Below the pieces are notes generated by a model. That model made no database searches. It saw only the letters and a list, made by a program, of their open reading frames with translations, and was not told the DNA's origin. Both the position numbers and the translations under genes were made by a program. From Candidatus Alectryobacillus merdavium (lineage in GTDB: Bacteria > Bacillota_I > Bacilli_A > RFN20 > CAG-826), in contig JADIMN010000051.1 of NCBI GenBank assembly GCA_017694735.1, positions 1 through 15,106 of the forward strand: a stretch of DNA of 15,106 nt. Reading direction: 5' to 3'. Below are positions 1-7,691 of the stretch, piece after piece; position 1 is the first letter of the stretch; the number at the start of each line of letters is the position of its first letter.

Positions 1-343
1 CATTTAAACCTAAGTTTAAGATTGTATCCATCATACCAGGCATAGAAACTCTAGCACCAGATCTAACAGAAACAAGTAAAGGATTATGATTACCACCAAA
101 AGATTTTCCAGTAGTATTTTCAAGTTCTTTAATATTGTCGTAAATTTCTTTAACTAAATAATCAGGTAATTTTTTACCGTTTTGATAGTAAAGTGTACAT
201 GCTTCGGTTGTGATTGTAAATCCAGGTGGAATCGGGACTCCAATGTGAGTCATTTCGGCAAGGCCGGCTCCCTTACCACCAAGGAGTTCTTTACCTAATC
301 CATATGCTTTACTAAATTGATATACATATTGTTTATTAGCCAT
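1..343 (-). CDS. ppdK: Pyruvate, phosphate dikinase, N-terminal part (runs off left edge)
   Basis: Only the first 114 codons are in the window; the gene continues beyond base 1. PpdK interconverts pyruvate + ATP + phosphate and phosphoenolpyruvate + AMP + pyrophosphate in the cytoplasm. In anaerobic Firmicutes it often replaces or supplements pyruvate kinase. The visible part is the start of the ATP-grasp nucleotide-binding domain. It shows the glycine-rich GGKGAGLAEM segment (residues 22-31), the IPPGFTITTEAC strand, and the conserved SVRSGARVSMPGMMDT block (about 92-107), which are diagnostic of this family. The ATG at 341-343 is preceded by a strong AGGAGG (353-358 on the opposite strand). 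An ATG further upstream (351-353) is followed at once by TAA, so the start is secure. Codons such as GCC, GGC, GTC and CCG are more frequent than in neighbouring genes, which fits a highly expressed gene. It is transcribed divergently from the sugar kinase. Confidence 0.95.
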   Translation of the reverse strand, partial: MANKQYVYQFSKAYGLGKELLGGKGAGLAEMTHIGVPIPPGFTITTEACTLYYQNGKKLPDYLVKEIYDNIKELENTTGKSFGGNHNPLLVSVRSGARVSMPGMMDTILNLGLN

Positions 344-384
344 TAAATTACATCCTCCTTTTGGCAAATAGTTTTTTACAACCA

Positions 385-413
385 ACTTATTTTAGCATAT
401 TAGCACTTATTTT
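385..413. repeat. Nested direct repeats in the ppdK / kinase divergent control region
   Basis: The 9-mer ACTTATTTT occurs at 385-393 and 405-413, exactly 20 bp apart (about two helical turns). Between and partly within the copies, TTAGCA occurs at 392-397 and 400-405. This 109-bp intergenic stretch (344-452) must hold the promoters for both ppdK and the FGGY kinase. The repeats could be binding half-sites for a regulator. On the minus strand they also form two candidate extended -10 elements, TGCTAATAT (405-397) and TGCTAAAAT (397-389). In such AT-rich DNA chance repeats are common, so a role is only inferred. Confidence 0.4.
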
Positions 414-417
414 TGTA
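389..417 (-). promoter_or_regulatory. Candidate ppdK promoter
   Basis: Reading the minus strand, TACAAA (417-412) lies 17 nt before TAAAAT (394-389), and that -10 is preceded by TGC (an extended -10). A second extended -10, TGCTAATAT, lies 8 bp further upstream. Either would give a ppdK leader of roughly 40-50 nt containing the strong AGGAGG. The -35 match is poor, so the assignment rests mainly on the extended -10. Confidence 0.3.
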
Positions 418-446
418 TAGAAATTAGATATGTAATTTATTATTAT
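418..446 (+). promoter_or_regulatory. Candidate promoter of the kinase gene, predicting a leaderless mRNA
   Basis: TAGAAA (418-423, 4 of 6 matches to TTGACA) is spaced 17 nt from TATTAT (441-446, 5 of 6 matches to TATAAT). Transcription starting about 7 nt after the -10 would begin at or beside the ATG at 453. This agrees with the absence of any Shine-Dalgarno before that ATG. The region is almost pure A/T, so other -10-like hexamers (for example 438-443) are possible. Confidence 0.35.
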
Positions 447-452
447 ATATAT

Positions 453-2024
453 ATGTCTTCAGAGCATAAAGAGAAAAACATTCTCGTTGTTGATATCGGC
501 ACCCAGTCTTTAAGAGCCTCAATTATTAATGACTTAGGTGAGATAAAAATAATGGAAATAAGAAAATATGAAAATCCTTATTTTTCTCCAAAAAATGGAT
601 ATGTTGAACAATATCCACAATTTTATTTTGATGTTTTAAAAGACGCTACTAAAACAATTCGAGAAAAAAATACTCAATTAATGGATTCGATAGTTGGTAT
701 GGTTATGTGTTCTTTTAGAGACACACCAGCTTTTTTGGATGAAAATTATGATGTAGTTAGACCAAGCATTTTATGGTTAGATCAAAGAAACGCAAAATTT
801 AATGATGGTTTACCACTTTTACATACTATAGCAGCAAGTATTGTTGGTATAATGCCAACAGTTATTTTTAATGCTAAAAGAACTCCAGCGAGATGGCTTC
901 AAGAAAACGAAAAAGATAATTGGAATAAAATAAAATATTACGTTCCGCTAACAGCTTATTTTAATTATAAGTTAGTTGGTGAACTTAAGGATTCTACTGC
1001 TAATGCTGTTGGTCATTATCCAATTAATTTTAAAACTGGAGAATGGTATAAAGATGGTTCTTTAAGAAATAATGTTTTTGGAATTCCAACATCAAAGCTT
1101 TGCCCTTTAGTTGATGTTGGTTCTGTTATTGGTTATATTAGTAAAAAAGCTTTTTTAGAAACTGGAATTATAGAAGGAACGCCTCTTATTGCTAGTGGTA
1201 GTGATAAAGCTTGTGAATGCTTTGGAAATGGATGTTTATCACCAAAAGAAGTTGCTATTTCTTTTGGAACTGCTTGTAGTATTGATGTTCCTAGTAAAAA
1301 ATATATGGAACCAGAAGCATTTTTACCTGGATATATTGGTGCTTATAAAGGTGTTTATAATTTAGAAGTTCAAGTTTATCGTGGATTTTGGATGTTAAAA
1401 TGGTTTATTAAAGAATTTGCTCAAGACGAAGAAAAAGAGGCAGAAATTAAAGATATTCCGGTTGAAGAAATATTAGATAGTAAGATTTTAAATATCGAGC
1501 CAGGTTCTAATGGTCTTGTTTTACAACCATATTGGGGACCAGGTTTAAAAAGGCCTAATGCAAAAGGCGTCATTATTGGTTTTAGTGATTATCATACAAA
1601 AATGCATGTTTATAGAGCTATTATTGAAGGAATTTGTTATGCACTAAAAGAAGGTCTTGAAACAATTAGAAAAAGAAATCGTTTAAAATCAGTTGATTAT
1701 ATTGTTGTTTCTGGTGGCGGTTCAAAAAACGCGATTATTTGTCAAATTGTTGCTAATATTTTTAATTTAAAAGTTAAAAGAACTGAAACTTTTGAAAGTT
1801 CTTCACTTGGTGCTGCAATGGCAGGTTTCTTATCTTTAGGTTATTTCTCATCTCCAGAAGAAGCAAAAGAAAGTATGGTAAAATATAGTCAGGAGTTTGA
1901 ACCAGAAGAAGAAGCGGTTAAAAAATATGATTATCTTTATAAAAAAGTTTATAAAAAGATATATCCAAAATTAAATAGAACATATAGTCATTTAAAGGAG
2001 TACACAAATAGTGAAATTTTATAG
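453..2024 (+). CDS. FGGY-family carbohydrate kinase (xylulokinase-like), substrate unknown
   Basis: A 523-residue cytoplasmic kinase expected to phosphorylate a sugar or polyol with ATP. The N-terminal actin-like fold begins with the phosphate-1 loop VVDIGTQSLRAS (about residues 12-23). A substrate-side WLDQRN motif follows at about 108. The putative catalytic base is D251, in ASGSDKACECFG. The C-terminal FGGY domain shows SFGTACSIDV, GPGLKRPNAKG and the adenosine-loop VSGGGSKNAIICQ, then SSSLGAAMAG. The length fits the family (about 480-530). I cannot name the substrate; xylulose, ribulose, glycerol and related polyols are all possible. The ATG at 453 has no Shine-Dalgarno, but no later Met precedes the first beta strand, so the start stands. 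The gene ends inside the next one (14-nt overlap), so the two are co-transcribed. Its partner, a phosphodiesterase-like enzyme, may release the substrate of this kinase. Confidence 0.85.
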   Translation: MSSEHKEKNILVVDIGTQSLRASIINDLGEIKIMEIRKYENPYFSPKNGYVEQYPQFYFDVLKDATKTIREKNTQLMDSIVGMVMCSFRDTPAFLDENYDVVRPSILWLDQRNAKFNDGLPLLHTIAASIVGIMPTVIFNAKRTPARWLQENEKDNWNKIKYYVPLTAYFNYKLVGELKDSTANAVGHYPINFKTGEWYKDGSLRNNVFGIPTSKLCPLVDVGSVIGYISKKAFLETGIIEGTPLIASGSDKACECFGNGCLSPKEVAISFGTACSIDVPSKKYMEPEAFLPGYIGAYKGVYNLEVQVYRGFWMLKWFIKEFAQDEEKEAEIKDIPVEEILDSKILNIEPGSNGLVLQPYWGPGLKRPNAKGVIIGFSDYHTKMHVYRAIIEGICYALKEGLETIRKRNRLKSVDYIVVSGGGSKNAIICQIVANIFNLKVKRTETFESSSLGAAMAGFLSLGYFSSPEEAKESMVKYSQEFEPEEEAVKKYDYLYKKVYKKIYPKLNRTYSHLKEYTNSEIL

Positions 2025-3132
2025 TTATGATAAAAATTATTCTTTAGTAAATTTTTCTAATTCTTTTTTAAAAAAATACAAATGTAAAACGTATCATAAA
2101 TCAATTAAAAAAATTAACGATATAATTAAAAACCATGACAAAATTGCATTATTTTTATTTGATGGATTTGGTAAAAGTATATCAGAAAAACATTTAGCAG
2201 AAAAAAACTTTTTAAGAAAAAATTATTTAATGACGATATCAAGCACTTTCCCTCCAACAACAAGTGCTGCAACAAATGCTTTTTTAACAGGATTATATCC
2301 AATTGAATCTGGATGGCTTGGTTGGACTTTTTATGATAAAAAAAGTGATTTACCAGTAGTTGGATTTAGACATACTTCTTATATATATCCTTATAATGAA
2401 GTTGATACAGATTATTCATTTTTAAAAAACGAAACCATATTAGACTCAATTTCGAAAAACAATCCTGATGTTAAAGTTACATCTCTTTTTCCAAGTGATA
2501 TTAGAGATAGTCAAAACACATATAAAGACTTTGATGATATGTTTGATAAAGCAGATAAGTTTTTAAAAAATAATAAAAAATGTTTTATTTATTGTTATGA
2601 TGAAAATCCAGATCATATACTTCATGAAAAAGGAACTAACGATATAGATGTTTCATTTTATGCAAACAAAATTAGTAGAAAATTAGAAGAATTTGCAAAT
2701 AATAATAAAGATACAATAATTTTTGTTTTTGCTGACCACTCTCATACAGATGTTTCACCAATATATTTAGAAGATTACAAAGATTTTTTAGAAACTGTCG
2801 AAGGATGTTTTTTTATAGAGCCAAGATGTGCAAGCTTTAATGTTTTGGATGAAAATAAAGAAGAATTTATAAAGCTCTTTAATAAATATTTTTCAAAATA
2901 TTATATTTTGTATGCTAAAGATGAGTTTTTAAAAAGAAAATACTTTGGAATTGCTAAGAATTCTAATAAAGGAGAAAAATTATTAGGAGATTATATTTTG
3001 GTTGCAACAGGTCATAAAAACTTTCAATGGGATAAAAAACTTTGGCCTTTTAAAGCAAACCATGCCGGTGGTCTGAAGGAAGAAAACTTAATAAATATAT
3101 ACTGTTTAAATAAAAAAGAAGAAAGCGACTAG
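2011..3132 (+). CDS. Alkaline-phosphatase-superfamily nucleotide pyrophosphatase/phosphodiesterase
   Basis: A 373-residue protein of the type I phosphodiesterase/nucleotide pyrophosphatase group. These two-metal enzymes cut phosphodiester or phosphoanhydride bonds through a threonine nucleophile. The full ligand set can be read: D51 (LFLFDGFGK), nucleophile T84 (FPPTTSAATNAFLTGLYP), D201 and H205 (ENPDHILHE), D242-H243 (FADHSHTD) and H351 (ANHAGG). It therefore looks catalytically intact. The N-terminus (MKFYSYDKNYS) has no signal peptide or membrane segment. This predicts a cytosolic enzyme, unlike the many exported family members. Translation starts at GTG 2011, with AAGGAG at 1995-2000, and overlaps the kinase by 14 nt. 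The last codons lie in a terminator hairpin, and the TAG stop shares the CTAG at 3129-3132 with the convergent gene. The substrate is unknown. A nucleotide-activated polyol or a glycerophosphodiester would suit the neighbouring kinase, but that is inference. Confidence 0.82.
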   Translation: MKFYSYDKNYSLVNFSNSFLKKYKCKTYHKSIKKINDIIKNHDKIALFLFDGFGKSISEKHLAEKNFLRKNYLMTISSTFPPTTSAATNAFLTGLYPIESGWLGWTFYDKKSDLPVVGFRHTSYIYPYNEVDTDYSFLKNETILDSISKNNPDVKVTSLFPSDIRDSQNTYKDFDDMFDKADKFLKNNKKCFIYCYDENPDHILHEKGTNDIDVSFYANKISRKLEEFANNNKDTIIFVFADHSHTDVSPIYLEDYKDFLETVEGCFFIEPRCASFNVLDENKEEFIKLFNKYFSKYYILYAKDEFLKRKYFGIAKNSNKGEKLLGDYILVATGHKNFQWDKKLWPFKANHAGGLKEENLINIYCLNKKEESD

Positions 3133-3145
3133 CTTTCTTCTTTTT
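3113..3145. terminator. Bidirectional intrinsic terminator inside both convergent coding ends
   Basis: A perfect 14-bp inverted repeat (3113-3126 with 3132-3145) closes a 5-nt loop, GACTA. The GC-containing core GAAGAAAGC / GCTTTCTTC is followed by a T run on each strand: five T on the plus strand (partly in the stem), six T then ATTT on the minus strand. It lies exactly where two convergent transcription units meet and overlaps the last codons and stop codon of both genes. Confidence 0.85.
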
Positions 3146-5003
3146 CTTCGTTTTCGTTATTTAAAGTTCCAAGGAACTGTGAATTATATAATTCTGCATA
3201 GAATCCATTAGCTTTTAATAATGATTGGTGGTCACCTTTTTCAACGATGTGGCCTTTTTTCATGACTAGAATTAATTTAGCATTTTTAATTGTTGATAAT
3301 CTATGAGCAATGATAAATGAGGTTCTACCTTCCATTATTTTGTTCATAGCATCTTGAATTTGTTGTTCAGTTCTTGTATCAACACTACTTGTAGCTTCAT
3401 CAAGAATCATTACTTTTGGTTTAGATAATATTGCTCTAGCAATTGTAATTAATTGTCTTTGACCTTGCGAGATGTTGTTTCCATCTTCGTTTAACATATA
3501 ATCAAAACCATTTGGTAATGTTTGAATAAAGTGATAAATATGAGCTTGTTTACAAGCACTAATTAATTCTTCCTCACTTGCATCTGGTTGACCATAAGTA
3601 ATATTTTCTCTTATAGTTCCTTTAAAAAGCCAAGTATCTTGTAAGACCATACCAACTACACCTCTTACAAGGCTTCTCTTATAATCTCTTACATCAACAC
3701 CATCTAATTTAAGAGATCCATCTGTAACATCATAAAATCTCATTATTAAGTTAACAAGAGTTGTTTTACCAGCTCCAGTAGGTCCAACTATTGCAACTGT
3801 TTCGCCTGGATAAACATTTAAATTAAGATTTTCAATTAAAGGTTTATCAGGAGAATAAGAGAAACTAACATTATCAAATTGATATTTACCGGTAATGCTA
3901 TTTTCTGTTACAACTTTTGCATTTTCTTCACTTGATTCTTCTGGTTCATCTAATATTTCATATATTCTTTCTCCGCTTGCGACAACAGATTGAATAATAT
4001 TAAATATTTGTCCAATTTGTTGGAAAGGTCTAGAAAATAGATTTAAGAATAAGAAGAATACAATCATTGTTGAAGGATCATTAATAATTCCTCCAACAAC
4101 AGCGATTCCAACAAAGGCTAAATTATGGATAAAGTTAGTTGATGGGAAAATAAATCCTGAAAAGAATTGGCTTAATCCATCACTTCTTGCCATTTTTTTG
4201 TTAGTTTTATTAAAGTCTTCTATTACATCTTGTTCTTTATTAAATAATTTAATAATTTTATAACCGGCATAATTTTCTTCAACCTTACCATTTAAAATAC
4301 CTAATTCATTTCTATATGAAGAGAATTGTTTTTGAGAAAATTTTGCTACAAATATAACGATTAGAATTGTAAACGGAAGAGATACAAGTGCAACAAACGC
4401 GAGTCTATATTCAATAACAAACATTGCAACAAATGTTCCAACAAACAAAGTTATACTTGAACAAGTTTGAGAAATAATACTTTGTAAATTTCTAGAAATA
4501 TTATCAACATCATTTGTACCAACACTTAGTGTATCTCCATATGGTACTCTATCAAAATAAGATAAAGGAAGTTTATTTAATTTTTGTTGAATTCTATCTC
4601 TCATTTGATATGCATATCTACTAGAAACACTAACTGATATCCATTCACCTAGCCAAGATAAAATAGCTGATAATACATATATAGAAATAATTATTGATAC
4701 ATAAAAAGCAACAGTAGTCCATTGAATAGAAATAAGATATGTTGGAGTCCCTTCAGCAGTCATGCTTGGTGTAAAATGTAGCAAAGAATTATCAATTGGT
4801 GTCTGACCATTAAATTGAGGCGAGAATAGATTTAAAAATTCTCTTAAAATAACTGGAGAAATAATAGCAAGCACACTACTAAAAATAGAAAAGATCATAA
4901 CAGCAACTAGCAATAATGCTTCTGGTTTTAAGTCTTTTACCATTCTAGGAAATGTTTTCTTAAAGTTTTTTGCTTTTCCGTATGTTGCATGACGTGGTGG
5001 CAT
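3129..5003 (-). CDS. ABC exporter half-transporter, catalytically complete subunit
   Basis: A 624-residue type IV (multidrug-type) ABC exporter subunit: about six membrane helices in residues 30-345, then an ATPase domain from about 370. Visible motifs are Walker A GPTGAGKT (407-414), a signature altered to SQGQ (512-515), Walker B ILDEATSSVD with catalytic E536, and the switch histidine H567 (IIAHRLSTI). The opening MPPRH...KNFKKTFPRM is typical of the second subunit of heterodimeric exporters. The gene begins within the stop of its partner (TAATG, 1-nt overlap) after a full AAGGAGGT 8 nt upstream, so the pair is translationally coupled. Its Walker residues with the partner's canonical signature should build the active ATP site. 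The substrate is unknown; drugs, peptides or lipids are usual. Expression should follow the TetR gene upstream in the same operon. The last codons lie in the shared terminator. Confidence 0.93.
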   Translation of the reverse strand: MPPRHATYGKAKNFKKTFPRMVKDLKPEALLLVAVMIFSIFSSVLAIISPVILREFLNLFSPQFNGQTPIDNSLLHFTPSMTAEGTPTYLISIQWTTVAFYVSIIISIYVLSAILSWLGEWISVSVSSRYAYQMRDRIQQKLNKLPLSYFDRVPYGDTLSVGTNDVDNISRNLQSIISQTCSSITLFVGTFVAMFVIEYRLAFVALVSLPFTILIVIFVAKFSQKQFSSYRNELGILNGKVEENYAGYKIIKLFNKEQDVIEDFNKTNKKMARSDGLSQFFSGFIFPSTNFIHNLAFVGIAVVGGIINDPSTMIVFFLFLNLFSRPFQQIGQIFNIIQSVVASGERIYEILDEPEESSEENAKVVTENSITGKYQFDNVSFSYSPDKPLIENLNLNVYPGETVAIVGPTGAGKTTLVNLIMRFYDVTDGSLKLDGVDVRDYKRSLVRGVVGMVLQDTWLFKGTIRENITYGQPDASEEELISACKQAHIYHFIQTLPNGFDYMLNEDGNNISQGQRQLITIARAILSKPKVMILDEATSSVDTRTEQQIQDAMNKIMEGRTSFIIAHRLSTIKNAKLILVMKKGHIVEKGDHQSLLKANGFYAELYNSQFLGTLNNENEEKEES

Positions 5004-7066
5004 TATAAATTACCTCCTTGTCTTAAATTTTCTTCTTTGTTCATTTGAATTGTTTTTTCAACTTCTTCTGGATCAAGTTGAGATTTAACAATATCTTGAT
5101 AAACTGGGCAATTTAATAATAAATCACTATGTTTACCTTGACCGACAATTTCTCCATCATTAATAACTAAAATATTGTCTGCATCAATAATTGACGAAAC
5201 TCTTTGAGCTACAATTATTGCTGCTGAATTTTTAGTATACTTTTTCAAAGCAGTTCTTAAAGCAACATCAGTTTTAAAATCAAGAGCACTAAATGAGTCG
5301 TCAAAGACATAAACTTCAGGTTGTTTAACTAAAGCCCTAGCAATAGAAAGTCTTTGTTTTTGTCCACCAGAGAAGTTTTTACCAGATTGAGATACAAACG
5401 TGTCTAAACCTTCTGGTAATTTAGAGATAAAATGTTGAGCTTGAGCAATACTCAAAGCTTGGTTAATCTCATCATCTGTTGCGTCTTTTTTACCAAATTT
5501 TAAGTTATCTTTAATAGTTCCATAAAAAAGAACAGCTTGTTGTGGAACAAATCCAAGATTATCCCTTAATACTTTTTGTGGTAATTTTTTAATGTCTATA
5601 CCATCAAATCTTATAGTTCCGTTTGTAACATCATAAAATCTAGGAATTAAATTAACTATTGTTGATTTTCCACTTCCGGTAGAACCAATAATTGCAGTTG
5701 TTGTTCCTTTTGCAGCTTTAAAAGAAACATTTTTTATTGTTGGCTTATCTGCGTCTGGATAAACAAAAGATACATTATCAAATTCAAGCTCTCCGTGGAT
5801 TTTTCTTTGCGAAAACAACTTATTTATGATTTCTACATACTCTTCTGATTCATGATCGTTAATTTTATTAACTACATTATTATATTTGTCACTTAATTCT
5901 TTGTATTTTAATAAGAAATTATATTCTTCGCTATCAACAGGAAATTTCTTGTTTTTTAAATCTAATAAAGCAGTTTTTTCATTTAAATCATGGCCGAGTT
6001 TACTCTTATATTCTTTTCTAAATGTATGAAAATAGTCTCTAAATTCTTTATCAATAATATTTAAAGCATATTTTCTTGCTTCTTCATCATTTATTGATGT
6101 TTCAACATCAAGTATCTCATTGACTCTTTTAGAACAAGCACTTGCTTGAGGCCACATAATAAAGACCATAGCAAACATCAAGAACGACATCATAACTTGG
6201 GTTGTGTAGTTAGCACATACAGCAACATCAGATAATATTGTAAATGAAGATTCACTAATAAATTGTCCATCAATTAAAATAATACCGATCATATAAATTG
6301 TTATATATGCAACATTGAAAATGATATTAATTGAAGGATTTGCAATACTCATGATTCTACCAACTTTTTTAATTGTTGAAGTCATTTCGTAATTTGCAAA
6401 ATCAAATTTCTTATATTCTGTTTCTTGTTGGTTATAAGCTCTAACAACTCTAATACCAGTTAAATTTTCTCTAAGAACAATTGTTAAGTTATCAAGTTTA
6501 GTTTGTAATACCTTAAACATTGGTGACGCAAATCTAAAAATGATACCCATTATGACAATAATTAAAGGTAAAGCACAAGCAATAACAATTGTTAAACTTG
6601 CGTTTGTTTGTATTGTATGAATTAAAGCAATAACCATCATTGTTGGAGACATAATTAATGTTCTAACAGCGGTTAATATAAAGTTTTTAATTTGTTCTAT
6701 ATCATTAGTTGTTCTGGTAATTAAAGTAGCTGTACCAAATTTGTTATATTCAGCCAAGGAAATAGTATTAACCTTTTGGAAAACTTCGTTTCTTAATTCT
6801 CTTCCAACAAATGCAGAAAGAGTTGCACCTAAGAAGTTTTGAATAATAGCCAAAATAAAAACACCAGCGGAAATAGCAATCATAATTCCGCCAATAGATA
6901 AAATTTCATAGACATCAGGAGTATAACCGACAGATGTTACTAATCTAGTTATTTGTCCCATGTAGTCAGGTAATAAAAGTTGTAAATAACATTGCGAGAT
7001 AATTGCTGCCATAATTATCAGCAAGAAATACCACTTTTTAAATATAAATTTTAGTAGTCTTAACAT
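5003..7066 (-). CDS. ABC exporter half-transporter, degenerate-site subunit with long linker insertion
   Basis: The partner subunit, 687 residues against the usual 570-600. Six membrane helices fill about residues 10-305 and the ATPase domain starts near 424. Walker A is GSTGSGKS (461-468) and the signature is canonical (FSGGQ, 565-569). Walker B reads FDDSFSALD, with Asp (D590) where the catalytic Glu should be, and the switch histidine is replaced by Q621 (VAQRVSSI). These are the classic changes of the non-hydrolysing site in heterodimeric exporters such as TM287/288 and BmrCD. The excess length is a highly charged, probably helical insertion at about residues 327-420, between the last membrane helix and the ATPase domain. 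The gene starts 9 nt after the TetR stop without a clear Shine-Dalgarno, so it probably depends on translation of the TetR gene. It overlaps the next gene by 1 nt. Confidence 0.93.
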   Translation of the reverse strand: MLRLLKFIFKKWYFLLIIMAAIISQCYLQLLLPDYMGQITRLVTSVGYTPDVYEILSIGGIMIAISAGVFILAIIQNFLGATLSAFVGRELRNEVFQKVNTISLAEYNKFGTATLITRTTNDIEQIKNFILTAVRTLIMSPTMMVIALIHTIQTNASLTIVIACALPLIIVIMGIIFRFASPMFKVLQTKLDNLTIVLRENLTGIRVVRAYNQQETEYKKFDFANYEMTSTIKKVGRIMSIANPSINIIFNVAYITIYMIGIILIDGQFISESSFTILSDVAVCANYTTQVMMSFLMFAMVFIMWPQASACSKRVNEILDVETSINDEEARKYALNIIDKEFRDYFHTFRKEYKSKLGHDLNEKTALLDLKNKKFPVDSEEYNFLLKYKELSDKYNNVVNKINDHESEEYVEIINKLFSQRKIHGELEFDNVSFVYPDADKPTIKNVSFKAAKGTTTAIIGSTGSGKSTIVNLIPRFYDVTNGTIRFDGIDIKKLPQKVLRDNLGFVPQQAVLFYGTIKDNLKFGKKDATDDEINQALSIAQAQHFISKLPEGLDTFVSQSGKNFSGGQKQRLSIARALVKQPEVYVFDDSFSALDFKTDVALRTALKKYTKNSAAIIVAQRVSSIIDADNILVINDGEIVGQGKHSDLLLNCPVYQDIVKSQLDPEEVEKTIQMNKEENLRQGGNL

Positions 7067-7075
7067 AATATATGC

Positions 7076-7657
7076 TTATTTAACTAACATATTAATTAAG
7101 TATTTAGCATGTTGAGGGAAGTCGTTTGCTTCCGTAATTTTATAAATTTTACGATAGGTCATTCCGATAACAGAATTGTTATACATAAACAAACACTCAT
7201 CAACACTATATTTTAATCTTCCTTGTTGATCTAATTTTTGGAAGCAAATATTTGTTTTAAATACTCGGTAATTGCCTGCTTCTTTTAATGCATCAACTAA
7301 ACATTCTCTTAACTTGTTATCAGAAAGTCCCTTTAATAATAAAGATAATAAATAGGCATGATTTAAATCTTCTTTAATAAAATTGTATAAGCCCTCTGTA
7401 AATTTTATTAAAGCTTCTTTTTCATCAATTGGTTCTAAAGGAAATTTTGATAAAACAGATTCATAACCAAGTTTTAAAATGTCCTTTAATAAATCGTACT
7501 TGTTTGTGTAGTAATGGTAAAATAAACCATGTGAAATTTTTAAAGACCTACAAATATCATCAATGGCAGTTTTTGAGTAACCTTTTTCATTAAAAAAATA
7601 TAAGGCAGAATTGATAATTTGTTGTCTTCTAACTCTTTCGATTTTTTGATTTTTCAT
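7076..7657 (-). CDS. TetR/AcrR-family transcriptional repressor of the ABC exporter operon
   Basis: A 193-residue regulator with an N-terminal TetR helix-turn-helix. RRQQIINSALYFFNEKGYS leads into the recognition region TAIDDICRSLKISHGLFYHY (about residues 30-49) and the typical NKYDLL turn. The remaining all-helical part would be the ligand-binding and dimer domain. It is diverged and gives no hint of the ligand. The gene is first in a three-gene operon with the two exporter subunits. A strong promoter and a perfect 9+9 bp palindrome stand just upstream, so autorepression relieved by an exporter substrate is the likely circuit. The ATG at 7655-7657 follows an AGGAGGT a few bases upstream, which fixes the start. 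Confidence 0.92.
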   Translation of the reverse strand: MKNQKIERVRRQQIINSALYFFNEKGYSKTAIDDICRSLKISHGLFYHYYTNKYDLLKDILKLGYESVLSKFPLEPIDEKEALIKFTEGLYNFIKEDLNHAYLLSLLLKGLSDNKLRECLVDALKEAGNYRVFKTNICFQKLDQQGRLKYSVDECLFMYNNSVIGMTYRKIYKITEANDFPQHAKYLINMLVK

Positions 7658-7666
7658 TCGTACCTC

Positions 7667-7689
7667 CTAAAACAAATAAATTGTTTTAG
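7667..7689. promoter_or_regulatory. Probable TetR operator (perfect palindrome)
   Basis: CTAAAACAA (7667-7675) and TTGTTTTAG (7681-7689) are perfect inverted copies around a 5-nt centre, ATAAA, 23 bp in all. The site covers the predicted transcription start (about 7685) and touches the Shine-Dalgarno of the TetR gene. A bound dimer would therefore block initiation. In RNA the arms could pair, but no T run follows, so this is not a terminator. Regulation by the adjacent TetR protein is inferred from position and symmetry. Confidence 0.78.
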
Positions 7690-7691
7690 AG

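Noticed and set aside
3129..5003. Change of the ABC signature to SQGQ taken as a damaged gene
   Set aside because: All other ATPase motifs are intact and the change falls at the expected degenerate site of a heterodimer, so it is functional divergence rather than decay.
7667..7689. Palindrome considered as terminator of the DUF368 gene
   Set aside because: The stem is not followed by a T run in either direction, and it sits at the start of the next operon; an operator fits better.
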